Source of the DNA: Adiantum capillus-veneris | Lineage: Eukaryota > Streptophyta > Polypodiopsida > Polypodiales > Pteridaceae | Direction: 5' to 3' | NCBI GenBank assembly: GCA_014529385.2 | Contig: CM043966.1 | Coordinates: forward strand, 110,620,048-110,684,047 | Length of the DNA: 64,000 bases | Shown here: positions 20,553-31,355 of the stretch, one piece after another | Numbering within the stretch: position 1 is the stretch's first letter | Layout of the letters: every line of letters begins with the position of its first letter | Position numbers and translations under genes: made by a program | The notes under the pieces: generated by a model | What the model saw: the letters and a program-made list of their open reading frames with translations, nothing else | The model's database searches: none | What the model was told of the DNA's origin: nothing

Positions 20553-21600
20553 GGCTACCCAAGTTGCGATTCTTTGAGAACCCCTTCAAACACACGTGCA
20601 AGAACCCAAAACTTTTTACTGACTCAATTCCTAGAACACTTCAATGAAGCTCAAGCGTTAGAAAAGGATGAACACAAGAACATCAAATGAGTTTTCATAG
20701 TTAATCATTGGACTTACGGCAGACAAAGGGGATTCTAGTATCTCTCTTAATCTTCTTGGCTCAAACATAAAGACTATGTGCTGCTGGTGAAAAATCTTTC
20801 TGTCCACATAAACATTTATCTGGATTCTTTGTGCAAAATGAAAAGAAGTGAACTGAGGTACATCGTGATTATCCATTAAAGGCTATCCATGCAGCTCCCG
20901 AGAAAACACACTTGACTAATTACCCTTTTATTTTGCAAGAATTTCAGCAGCATAACTGCATAAATGGCTTAAAAGACAAAAAAACTAGCCATCACAACTT
21001 GGGGAAAATTTTGGCAAAGTTTCCCTAGAAGTAGAGCAGTAAGAACCCAAAATATAGACTGTATGTGTATGCATAACCTGCCAACAATAGAACCCAAGCA
21101 TCAAGTAGGAATCACTAGTACATAGCCTATGGTGAGGTCACAAAAAGGGTACTTCAGCCACCTATATCACTGAAAGGATCTCACATTGAGAATCCCCCAG
21201 CTCAATAAAACCTCATGCTATCGACCTCTCACGAAAGCTTATGGAAATCTCAAATAGTCAAGTCTTAGAAATGAATATCTTCCAAACCAAATCTCATAAA
21301 TCGCTGGGACTGCCAAATAAAACCAAGTATGGCACCACACACGTGTACAATGGCAATATCCACCAGTAGCGTACAATACAAGACAATGCGCTCAAACATG
21401 CACCAAATGATGCATACCCACGGCAAGTGTAAGTGACTTCCACTTGCCAGTATATCACTCTACTCCAGCTACGTGCACCTGTGTGAGTCACTTGTACCTA
21501 TAACTGTAACCTGTATCCTATAACCTACAATCCGTAATCCGTGATCTATGATCTGAAATCTGCAACCTGTAATCCCAAAGCTGAAGGTACTCGAAGAAGA
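20553..21600 (-). other. TE-B untranslated leader
   Basis: It aligns with the TE-C leader (11038-12035) in opposite orientation. No reading frame is conserved between the two. An extra run of short near-repeats (GTAATC/GTAACC-like) at 21500-21570 is absent from TE-C. Confidence 0.75.
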
Positions 21601-21660
21601 TCCTCCGTGGCGGCACCAAAAGAATGTGGTTGGGATGGAAATACACACAACACCTTTGCA
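21601..21660 (-). other. TE-B primer-binding site and 5' LTR remnant
   Basis: On the minus strand, the last 36 bp of an LTR (21660-21625, ending ...CCCAACCACA) are followed by six bases and TGGTGCCGCCACGGAGGA (21618-21601). The remaining LTR of about 1.07 kb is missing, and TE-A 3' LTR sequence abuts at 21661. Confidence 0.75.
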
Positions 21661-22464
21661 GCTAGGAGTGATTCCTTGCACACTACACACTTCTCTCTCT
21701 TTCCCCTACATGCAGTTATGTAGGGCTTTTCATTTGAATGATGTATAGTTGTGTGGGTTCATGCGCGATTGCCAAGGCAAGAGCCTCTTGCACAGGTACT
21801 GGGTTAGCTAGTGGCTAATCCCTCGTAGGTACATATGAATTCAGAGAGGTTTCATGCGTGAGAAGCTCATCCGTTTGAAAGGGCAAGTAGCCCTACAGGT
21901 GCGAGAGCTTCAGGACCTTCTACGGATGCGACCTTCACGCAAATTCGAGCCCAAAACAGGAAATTATAGCCTATTGTGTGTTTTTGCAAGTTTAGGGTTT
22001 CGGCCCTAAACGGTCCCTAATACCCCCAGGAGGTTCTAGGACGGGAGTGGACCACTGTAGAGGTGATCTGGCGCATTTTTCAGGGCAGAAAACAGAGAAT
22101 TCAGCGTGCTGCAAATTCTTGCTAGATTTTGCGTGGGGTTAATGCCTGTGAAGCATCCTAGTATAGTTATGCTGTCAAAATTGGGCAAGAACAGGTGGAT
22201 TTCAGCCAGGATTATGCGGGACAGCTCATAGGAAATCAAAGGTTTTATTCCCTTTGTTAAAGAATAAAGAAATACCAAAAGGGGCGCCAATTTTGGGGCC
22301 TACAAGATGTCAATGTACGCTCGGAGCATTCTAGCTTTCAAGCCGTGTGTGTTCTTAAGTGTTAATTCCCGTCACAGGTTTCCTTTGCACGTTCTCCTTG
22401 TGTGTGTCTAAAGTAAAGAATTTCGGGTGAAAGCCAATGCCTACCGCCCCACGGGCCGATTTTA
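21661..22464 (+). repeat. TE-A 3' LTR, 5'-truncated
   Basis: It aligns with 5879-7004 in the same orientation, without the 294 bp insert, from GCTAGGAGTGATTCC to GGCCGATTTTA. It is followed by GTGTA and then LINE sequence. Confidence 0.8.
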
Positions 22465-22945
22465 GTGTATATTCATCCGTCCTATTGACTTGAGACTCTA
22501 TTCAGTCAGAAGTGATTCTTCAGCATCTGATTTCGACACCTCCAACTCTTGTAGATCACTGTCATCAAACCCAGTAAGAGGAGCTAACCCCGAGAACCTA
22601 TTTGGCTGCCAAGTTTTGTGTTTATCTGAGGATTTTTCCTTGTTTTGGTTCTAAGAGATGTTCTTGCTCGTAGCATGTGAAAATGTGGTAAATTTTCTTG
22701 AATTTGACTCTTTTCCTTGTTCCTTACTGCTACCAGGCTCTCGCTAAGGACTGGGAGGGGGGGGGAAGGAACTTTATTCGGCAATTTTTCACATAGTGGG
22801 CTTTATCACCATAGTGAAAACAAGCATTCGGTAAATATTTACATGTAATTTCCTGTTGAAAAAGCTCCTCGTCATCTGGTTAAAATATCATTGGCCGTAG
22901 GAAGATCACTAGATATGTCCATTTCAATTAATACATGTGGATGCT
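22465..22945 (-). pseudogene. LINE ORF1, N-terminal/central part with zinc knuckle
   Basis: On the minus strand, HVLIEMDISSDLPTAND is followed by LFQQEITCKYLPNACFHYG, then DKAHYVKNC. This is the plant L1 ORF1 pattern (VEMDLSxPLP..., then a CCHC knuckle). The second knuckle Cys is replaced by Tyr. Closer to the TE-A junction there is an acidic Ser/Glu-rich frame (FDDSDLQELEVSKSDAEESL). The frame then continues at 5158. The 5' limit is unclear; coding similarity fades near 22945. Confidence 0.75.
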
Positions 22946-23053
22946 AAGATGGGACATAATTCCTCCTCAGCACGGTGGGGTGCTAATCTTGTAATTACTA
23001 TTTCTTCCTTCTATTAATATAACCGTCATTGCTTTGTTGGAAAAAAAAAAAAC
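22946..23053 (+). mobile_element. Possible 3' tail of a retroposon ending in poly(A)
   Basis: A stretch of about 100 bp ends TTGCTTTGTTGG followed by a run of 12 A at about 23041-23052. Its position, exactly where the minus-strand ORF1 similarity stops, suggests a short plus-strand retroposon tail. No target duplication was identified. Confidence 0.3.
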
Positions 23054-23849
23054 ACTACTAGTTAGACATTTGCCCTGCGATCATTGTTCGAGAAACATCA
23101 TTTTTGCAAACATAAAAAATTTGCTTTCATTAAGTTTTCCAAGAGGAAATTTTAGAAAATTAGGATTAATTTTTGGGTTTTTACACTATTTTATTTTATT
23201 TTGGGACCTTTTCCCCTTGCTCTCAACTAACATTTTTTATATTGAAAATGGTAGGATATTAAGCCGACTCATTTTTTCCGAACGTTGCTTGCAAAGAAAA
23301 AATCATAAAGTCAAACCTTGCTTAATCCATACTTTTCTTCCAAATGGATGAGACGATCTAGGATCGACAATGATGAAGGATGGTAGATCCCCTCCAACAA
23401 AGGAGGTGTCAAATTGTTGGGGCTCTCACTCCCACATGTGGTATTATTCCCTTGACCAGTTGGTATTATTCTTGAGATTGTTCATGTGCACAAATCCGCC
23501 TTCCATATTTACTTCCATATTCAATAGAAATCATCTTCTTCTTCTTTACTTGGTTTCACACTTGGTTCATGTTTCAAGTTGTATATTGGAACAGTGAAGT
23601 TTGCTCGTGTGTGTGTGTGTTGAAGCACACAAAGCGCACCCGGTGGCCTCTACACCAAGGTACTACTTGGATGCCTCAAGGTGAAGGGGTATTGAAGGGG
23701 CACCACGTAGCGTTTTATGCAGCCCTAGGACGCGACCAAGAGCTAGTAGAGTTGACGCTCTATTGTTGAGAATGACATCTTTATGGAAGAGAATCACCTT
23801 GAGCATATAGAATGAGTTGTGCTCACACACACCTTCAACCAACCTTAAT

Positions 23850-23918
<69 letters not shown>

Positions 23919-25999
23919 CAGAGAGTAAGAGAGCCACCAACAAGGATCCAAGGAATAAATTATTGGAGTGAGAGGTTTGAAGGGGTGCCTATTTCCAAAA
24001 CCTCTCTTGGCTAACCGTACAAATGGTTGCAATCATGCATGCGGAGCAGATATACGTATGAGGGTGACCGACAGAGGAAGGAGAAGGGAGAAGGGAAAGA
24101 GAAGATAAAGTCGGGAATAAATGTGCTTGATAATGAATGTGGTAGAAGGATGAAACACGTATCACTAGAATTGCCTTGATCAAGCCTTGACAAAACTTGC
24201 TACACTCACCCACGCCAATGTAAGTGCATTCATCACAACAAAATAAAAACTTGAGCATTATTCATTCATTAAGGGAAAATCAAATGGAAAACCTTCACAC
24301 CTCCACCAAGGGAGTGATTACACATACAAAGCATCCACACCAGTCAAGCATGCTAGCTACAATCATGGGAATGTAAACACTATCACCCTACCAAAATGAT
24401 GGTAACCTAGAGTTGCGCAAAGCGCCTAATTAGGGCATGCTACACTGGAGAGGGGCTCAATTCCCTTTGGGCTGAGATGGGGGGCTCTTTATTTAGCCTC
24501 TCCCACCCCATTAAAATTAGTGAAAATTAAAATTAAGGGCTTGAATTGCGGGACAAATTGGGATGCCCTGGGAGCCGCCACCTTGATCTTCTTGATGCCT
24601 TCACCTTGAAGCTTCACCTTGCCACTTGAGAGGTTGATTCTTGGTAATTATTTGCAGAAATTCACCTTCTTCTTTGGAGGTTGGGGAATGACTAGCACCT
24701 ATCTCACAAATTGTGGTGAAAAGGGGAGAGGAATGGGCCATACTTAGGGGGATAGATACATGTGTGTGAGGATGAATGAGAATTGGGTGGAGAGGGGTGA
24801 AGCGATGGAGTTGTTTTAAGGTTTTTTGTGGTTGATTTTGATGGAATTAGGTAGAGGTTATAATAGAGAATAGAAATCCTTTATGGATCCTCAATATGTG
24901 TAGGATTTTAGTTATAGTGTGTGTAGTTAACTAGTGCATACACACACTAGTAAGAGGAGGAAGATGAAGTGCATCCATGGAAGCTTGAGAGGGCTTATTT
25001 GGAGTGGAAAATGATAGAATTTTAAATAATGTTAAGTGTGTGTGAGCAAGAAGGTGGCTAGGGTGAAAGGGGGAAAGACTAGGTGATGAATATGACAAAA
25101 AAGAGACGTTTTCCACCACAAATGGCTGCAATATGGGACGCCACTTTCTTTTCTTGAATTTTGTTGATATAGGACAAGGAGAGGTCATAGAGGGGGGTAT
25201 AGGGTGACCTGTGGGGGGTGGGGGAATCATTTCCATCAAGAAAATGAAGAAAAATGAAGAAAATTGGCATGGCATTTCCGTCTTTTTTTTATGAGCGAAA
25301 AGTTAGGTGACCCACCATGCATGATGCTCCTTTTGGACTTCTTCATTATGAATCACATGTGTGATTACACCTCAAGAGGCCCCATGGGCCCATGATGTCA
25401 CTAAGGCATCTTATTTGTAAGACTAGTAGATATTATGTACACATGGCAGTTACATAATAGGAAATACCTACGTAATGGATCCCACCACTTGGCCCTTCAA
25501 GTTTCACTTATACCATAGGTGAAACCAACTCCAAGTTCCTTTTTTCCATGGGTTTCAACTTTGTTTAGGGCTCCTTCCCATATGAAGCTTCTCCGTGTGC
25601 CAAAACCATGCCGAAATCCCTTGCCAAAAATGGACATTTTCTTAGTGATAGATCCATTGCCAAACCTTATTTTATTTTATTTCTTGAGTTTGTACAAGGT
25701 TTAGCCAAACCTTAAGTGCCAAAAAACCCTTCTAGTGAGCAAGGTTCACTCTTGTTGCTCCATTGCTTCACACTTCTTGCTGTGATCATTCTACTCGTCG
25801 CTGTTGTAATTCCTAGCGGTGCAAGCTTAGGTGGTCCCATCTGGGAAACACTTTTACCTTGCTAATTATGATCAATACCAATATTACTTTGTGGCAACAC
25901 CCAACATTTTTATACATGCACTAGAGCCTTCTGGAGCTTCTTCCTTCTAGTTGTTGGAAATGCCAAAATTGTGGTTTTAAGAGGGGTCATAAAAAACAC
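23054..25999. other. Non-genic stretch
   Basis: No recognisable coding region is seen on either strand. It contains an imperfect GA/AG microsatellite at 23850-23932. The part nearest 26000 may include the 3' LTR of TE-D, but without a second LTR copy in the window its limits cannot be drawn. Confidence 0.5.
23850..23932 (+). repeat. (GA)n microsatellite, imperfect
   Basis: About 80 bp of GA dinucleotides with a few interruptions (GACAGA, GAAAGAGACA). Confidence 0.95.
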
Positions 26000-26370
26000 G
26001 CATCATATAGTGCTCCCCTTAAAGCTAGAGGTATTTTATGCCTCTATCCATAGAAGGTGTTGTAATATGGTGTTTTGTGGAGTGCATTACACACCTGCAA
26101 TCTTGAAGCAAGTGAATAGTAGATGAAAGCCTTTGATATGCGAAGGTTATATCTTGGACTTCTATCATGACCCTTTCCTTTGCCATGTAGTTGCCTTTTG
26201 ACTGATGCATCCTGTTTGTTTTTTAGCCCTTATCGATGAATGATTGTATCCACCCATGACAAATAATTGGTCTCCCAGACCCTTGAAAGCCATACCCCAT
26301 CCATTGTCAGTATCCGCTCTCACTGGTAACAATTTTTTTTTTGAAATAAACTATATACATGGTTGTTATT

Positions 26371-27393
26371 TTAGTTGAAGCTCAAATATGATGAGCTCTC
26401 CTCTGAACCAAACTTATCATTGATCCCACCAACATATGGCTGTGAAAGACAACAATGGTATGCCTTCAATCGCCAACCATTTACTAAGGTCTGATGTACT
26501 TTACCATCTAAGTCACCTAGCTGGTAACTGCCATTTGTGAACCTCTGTATCACTACAAAAGGGCCCTCCCACTTAAGCAAGAACTTACCATCCTTTCTAC
26601 GATCAAAACGATTGTCGTACGTGAGCACTAAAGATCCTTCCTTGATGTCTTTCTTGACAAGGTTGCGATTGAACTTCCTTCGCTTCTTCTATGCGTGAGC
26701 TGCATAGTATTTCACTGCTGACTCTCAATCTAGCCCTACCCTCTCCAAATCAATGATTCTTCTCTCCACCTGCTTCTCTTGACTATATTCTTGATCTGCC
26801 TTTGGAACTCGGCTTGCTAGCTCCACTTCTATAAGTAGTAGTGCCTCTTGCCCGTAAACCAAGTGAAAGGGTGTATACCCCAAGGATGTTTTAAAGGATG
26901 TTCTATAAACCCACAGTGATGCATCTAAGTGTTTGTCCCATGCCTTAGGATGTAAACTTACTTTCTTAGTGATGATTTTACATATAAGACGATTTACCTT
27001 CTCCACAAGACCATTGCATTGAGGATAGTATGGCGTTGAGTGCCTGCGCTTGATTTTCAACTTGCTCATCAATTGCCCGACTAAATCAGCTCAAAATCCC
27101 GGTCCCCTATTAGAGAGAATCTCCAAAGATGTACCAAAATGGTAACAAATGCACTCAAAGATGAAATCACTCACGTCCTTGGCTGTGATGTGCTTTGTGG
27201 GTCGAGCTTCTGCCCATCTGGTCATATACTCCACCCCCCATAATGATGTACTCCTTTCTTGAGTGAGTGCAAGGTAGTGGTCCTATTGCATCTATTCCCA
27301 TTTTTCAAAAGGCCCGTAGGTTTTAGCTAGGTGCTGATTTTCATGAGCAAGGCACCTTAGTCCGGCCTTTTGGCAAACCTCGCATGTGCGGTA
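26371..27393 (-). pseudogene. pol: TE-D integrase core and C-terminal domain
   Basis: The frame 26725-27072 has KRRHSTPYYPQCNGLVEKVN with the catalytic Glu, then FHLVYGQEALLLIEVELAS. Upstream, VEYMTRWAEA (near 27220-27250) has Glu where the first catalytic Asp is expected. ILSNRGPGF (near 27110) has Asn in place of the second catalytic Asp, followed by a stop. The fragment 26371-26628 is the C-terminal module: LKWEGPFVVIQRFTNGSYQL (GPF) and VNGWRLKAYH. Stops near 26715 and 26690 and a frame problem near 27235 interrupt it. The pieces share one frame with the RT. Confidence 0.85.
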
Positions 27394-29226
27394 CTAGTGT
27401 TGTACATCTCGATGGAGGCTAGGCCATATAAACCCTGATTGTAAGATCTTCCTGCCAGTGACCTCTTGTGCAAAGTGGCCACCACACACACCTTCATGAT
27501 AGCTAAACAAAATATCCGTGATCTCTTGGGATGAAGAAACTCTCCTCACGACAACATCTTTCCCCTTACAATACAAGTCCTAACTTACCAAACTATATCT
27601 AGTAGCCTTTTTTGCCAGCCACCTGCATTCACTTTTACTCATACCAGAGGGCGCTTCACAATGCTCAAGAAAGTAAAGTAAATCATGCAGCTTCTCCTTT
27701 CCCTGGTATAAAGGACTTTTCACAAGGACAACACCTACCATGAGAGTTTGTAGTTCTTCTGCTGCTAAGGCATCTGCTTCTCGATTTTGATCTCGAGGTA
27801 CAAAGTGAACTCGAACTTCTTTAAAACCCTTCAACAAGGGCTTTGTTTCCCTCATCTTAATAGACAATTTGTCATTTTTACAGGCCCATACGCCAATCAT
27901 TTGCTTAACAGTCAACATAGAGTCACTAAAAAAAATTATCTTTGTGATGCCTTGAGAAAGACAACATTGTAACCCTAAAACAAGGGCATGGTACTCTGCC
28001 TCATTGTTAGAATGAACTTGTCCTAGGTGAAACCCTTTTGCAAAAATCCTCTCCTTTTCTGGACCTAGTATCACTATACTTGCTAATGCCTTGTCTTTTG
28101 TTCTCTTGTAAGCTCCATCAAAATATAGACTCTGTACCCCTAATAGAATTCCAGGCTCCAGGATAAGTGGTACCTTACTAGGTGCCTCTTTCTTGATCTT
28201 CTCATAAAACCTTTGTGTGAGGACGTCTGTTAAACAAGCACGTGTTGAATCCTCTACCTGTAGTGTGTAGTCAAACTCTTGAAGCTGCACCACCCACTTT
28301 GCTATGCTTTGAGACAGTTCCATGTGTTGTAGGGCATATGGAAAGACCTCCTCAGTTGTAATCACCACAAATTGTCTCGGAAGCAAGTAAGCCCGAAACT
28401 TTTCCACTACAAATTTAAGAGCTAGCACCAATTTCTCAGTTGTGTTGAAACCCTTTTCAGCAGTAGCTGTCATAACTCTACTAGAGAAGTAAACTAGTCT
28501 CATGAGAGACGTCTTTGGGTCTTTTTGCATCAAGACAACTCCTAGAGCTTCTGGGCCTACACTAGGATTCACATAGAATAATTCACCCCATGTGGGCTGC
28601 GGGATGACAGGCAATGAGCTCAAAATGGTTTTAACTTCTTGAAAGCACCTTTCAGCCTCCTCACTCCATGCCAATGTAGTGTGTTTAGTGAGTTGCTGCA
28701 AAGGATAGATTGCCTGAGAAAGGAGATGTATGAATCCTCCCATGTAGCCAACCTTTTGAATGAAGGAGACTAGCTGCTTCACGTTTGAAGGAGTAGGTAA
28801 GGCTAACAATGTCTTTACCTTTTCAGGGTCAGCCTCAATACCATCTTGAGACACAACATGGCCTTGTAGAGTGACCTTTCTCTCACCTATATGGCACTTG
28901 TCTTTATTGAGTTGCCCACCCAATTGGGCTAGATGGGTGAAGCCCTCATCAACCTTGGAAAGATGCACTTCCCTAGAGCTGTAAATGCAAAAATCATCAA
29001 TGAAGACTCCTATGGATTTACCAAAGTAGGGTTGAAACACCAAGTTCATAAACTTTTGGAAAGTAGCTGGGGCATTATTTAAGCCAAAAGGCATAACTCT
29101 GTAAGCAAAACACCCCCAGGGTGTTATGAAGGTAGTCTTCCTTTGATATTCATCTGCAATTCTAATATGGAAGTAGCCTGAGTACCCGTCACACACTGTT
29201 GTACCTTTCATGAACAGCCACTTCAT
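27394..29226 (-). pseudogene. pol: TE-D pol: RT, two RNase H domains, integrase zinc domain
   Basis: A 548-codon open stretch (27580-29226) gives the RT palm (TPWGCFAYRVMPFGLNNAPA, FIDDF at residues 75-79 with both Asp), the thumb (GHVVSQDGIEADPEKVK), and the RT-attached RNase H (residues about 215-335). In that RNase H, FYVNPSVG has Asn at 220 where Asp is usual. A second RNase H follows with Asp 370 (YFDGAYK), Glu 409 (SNNEAEY), Asp 435 (FSDSM) and Asp 485 (READALA), all intact. One TAG at 27580 separates it from the HHCC zinc domain (HEGVCGGHF, then CEVC past a TAG at 27394) in the same frame. Confidence 0.92.
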
Positions 29227-29721
29227 TTAGTATCTCATCTTGGAAAGACAAAGGAAAATGGTTCCTTTTTGTGGCTGCATTTAGAGGCTTGTAATCAACA
29301 CACACCCTCCACTTCCCGTTTTTCTTTGGTGTTACCACAACCGGGGACACCCACTCGGAATCTTCCACTGGGTAGATAAATCCAGCATCGAGTAATCTTT
29401 TCACTTCCTTTAAGACCACATCTTGTTGCACTAGCCCTAATCTCCTAAGCCTTTGCACGACTGGTTTGACACCTTCTTTTAATTGGATATGGTGTTTAGT
29501 ACCTGCAAATAGGGTCCTTTTTCTTCTTATGGTAGGTCTTTAACTAACATCTCCTCTAAGGCTGTGACTTCCTCCTTGTTTAGAGAGTCTTGAATACCCT
29601 CTTCTTCAGGGTCTCGTAGTACTATACCCATTACCTCCAAAGAACTAGCATCCTCCTCAGATGACTCACCCTCAGACGAAGAGTAGTTGCTTGTGCTCCA
29701 TTCGTCCGCCGAAGTCTCCAT
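29189..29721 (-). pseudogene. pol: TE-D RT fingers and upstream acidic linker
   Basis: The frame 29189-29458 has LLDAGFIYPVEDSEWVSPVV and KWRVCVDYKPLNAATKRNHF, the standard RT fingers block. It reads through LNEVAVHERYNS and then stops; one missing base there, near 29190, shifts it relative to the large downstream frame. The fragment 29527-29721 is an acidic Ser/Glu-rich linker with VTALEEMLVKDLP. It corresponds in position to the acidic linker of TE-B and TE-C. Confidence 0.85.
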
Positions 29722-29747
29722 ATCCAGGTCTTGTTGTTTACCCTACT

Positions 29748-30149
29748 TCATGTCATACAAATTTTTTTGTTGCTTGCCACCGGTCTTATGACCTGGGTGC
29801 AACTCAAGGGAACCTTTCTCCCATGATCCTGCCTAGCCTTCATAGCCATAAGACAAGGTCTTCCAAGAATTAATGGGTAGCCTTCCCCCTTAGTTGGTAT
29901 CACATAAGCATCAATTGATACTTCCACACAAAAAGCTGAAACCTTCACTCCATTAACCTTTCCCACACAAGCCACCCTTACATTATTTTCCATATTAGCT
30001 TGTAAGGAAGTCTGCTCATTTACTTCCAGACCCAACCTGTGCATCAATTTCTCTGTCATAACACAAATCTCAGCACCACCATCTACATACACATTGGAGA
30101 CTCCCTGACTCTTAATCTCTACATCAATGACTGGCACAATATCCTTCAT
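29748..30149 (-). pseudogene. TE-D aspartic protease region
   Basis: An open stretch of 133 codons starts MKDIVPVIDVEIKSQG and contains VYVDGGAEICVMTEKLMHRL, the active-site loop with D-G-G. It is followed by VSIDAYVIPTKGEGYPLILG and RPCLM. The layout matches the protease of TE-B and TE-C. The ATG at 30149 may only be an internal Met, because the element is truncated about there. Confidence 0.85.
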
Positions 30150-30155
30150 GCCTCT

Positions 30156-31264
30156 TGCACTAATGGACCCAACCCTGGGGGATTCAGTCTATATACAAAA
30201 CAGGACGCCACCTGCGAGCGGAAAAATTTGATAAAACCCCTATATACGACTCATATTAGGGAATATGACCCCCCTTTCTACGCTTATACGACAATCCATG
30301 TAGAAAACTATCATACCCCTATCTTACATATAAAAGTAGGTCTTACATGATGTAACTGAGTACAACTAGTCAAAGAGCGTGTAGCATAGTGATTGGCAAC
30401 GTATTAAGTAACCACTTCTATTGATAACTAGATGTACCCTCAAAGTGTCTTAGTTTGACTTTCAAACTATGTGCTCGTTCAGCCTGCACTCTAGCTATTC
30501 ATCCAATTCTGACCCATCTAAATTACTCTAAAAACATAGTTATGAAGTTTTGTTAGGTTCTCCATGTAAATTTGCATCTATACAAACTCTTTATAGATTT
30601 CATCCCTCAACAAATGAACTATATGCATTGACTCACAAGTTTGAGGGCAGAATCTTTTGGAAAGCCATGATTTTGAAACACAAAAACTTTCTCTCATCTT
30701 TCCCTTTTCTCACTCCCCCCCCCCCATAAATATGATACCCCCTCCCTTATTTTTAATCTTGGGAGATAAGTTATCGGGGGCCTACCCCTAACTTATACGC
30801 TTATGCAACTTGTCAAAAAAAACCCCTCCAACTTACGTGGTGCAGTAAGTTTTCCATGGTGAGTCCCCCGGGGACCCAACTGACTTTGCCTTAGCCCTCC
30901 TAGTGCTAATCATCTTAGACCAGGTTCTACGCATCTTTAGGGAAAGGTGGAGGAGTTGTTTGCATTAATAACACAGCAGTGCACAGTAATCTTAAAATTA
31001 TGTAAACAAAACTGTCTGTAGCCATCCACGCCGGTGTGGATAACTACAGGTAGTTTTCAAAGGTACCTAGGAGGAGGTTTCTTTGCAGATGATGACTCTT
31101 GCCTTCTCACAATGAAGCTTAAACAATGCCGCTAGAGACAGTCGAGCTCTTGGTGGAATGCAAACCACAGGATCCTGTGCTCGTGTGTGTGACGTCTTGA
31201 GGATAGGATTGAGGAAGTGACTCGCGTCAAAGAGTGAGAGAAATAAGGAGGTTGAGCACTATAG

Positions 31265-31265
<1 letters not shown>
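30156..31265. other. Non-genic stretch
   Basis: No coding similarity is seen. A short C tract (about 30715-30725) and a generally AT-rich sequence are present. The break from TE-D protease sequence at its left edge marks the truncation of that element. Confidence 0.5.

Positions 31266-31355
<90 letters not shown>
31266..31355 (+). repeat. (CT)n microsatellite, 90 bp
   Basis: An almost pure CT run with one TTT interruption near 31343. It creates long Ser-Leu and Arg-Glu open frames that are not genes. Confidence 0.97.

Larger units (their letters stand above)
9001..21660 (-). mobile_element. TE-B: Tat-like Ty3/gypsy element, minus strand, nested in TE-A
   Basis: Read on the minus strand from 21660, it comprises a 36 bp 5' LTR remnant, primer site, leader, gag, protease, a pol lacking the RT catalytic core, the second RNase H, integrase, polypurine tract, and a 3' LTR that is split by TE-C (15846-15618, then 9873-9001). 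The second RNase H places it in the plant Tat-type dual-RNase-H group. It is inactive: most of the 5' LTR is gone, the RT core is deleted and many frames are broken. Confidence 0.85.
5159..22464 (+). mobile_element. TE-A: LTR retrotransposon (Ty3/gypsy-like) inserted in the LINE
   Basis: The element starts TGTCACGAGG at 5159 and ends ...GATTTTA at 22464, with GTGTA directly on both outer sides (5154-5158 and 22465-22469). LINE ORF1 motifs continue on the far side of the second GTGTA. Its 5' LTR, a primer-binding-like site and a decayed gag are on the left. Everything after 9000 has been replaced by nested TE-B/TE-C, and only the last 804 bp of the 3' LTR remain. The pol region is absent. Confidence 0.75.
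26000..30155 (-). mobile_element. TE-D: Tat-like Ty3/gypsy element, minus strand, 5'-truncated
   Basis: From 30149 leftwards come protease, linker, RT, RNase H, second RNase H, integrase zinc domain, integrase core and integrase C-terminal domain. Gag and the 5' LTR are missing: similarity ends within about 30 bp upstream of the protease. A purine-rich tract (minus strand, 26012-26025, containing TTTAAGGGGAGCA) may mark the start of a 3' LTR. This is a different family from TE-B/C but the same dual-RNase-H architecture. Confidence 0.85.

Noticed and set aside
22946-23053. Full SINE ending in poly(A) at 23041
   Set aside because: Only about 100 bp precede the A run, with no recognisable pol III boxes or target duplication; kept only as a low-confidence retroposon tail.
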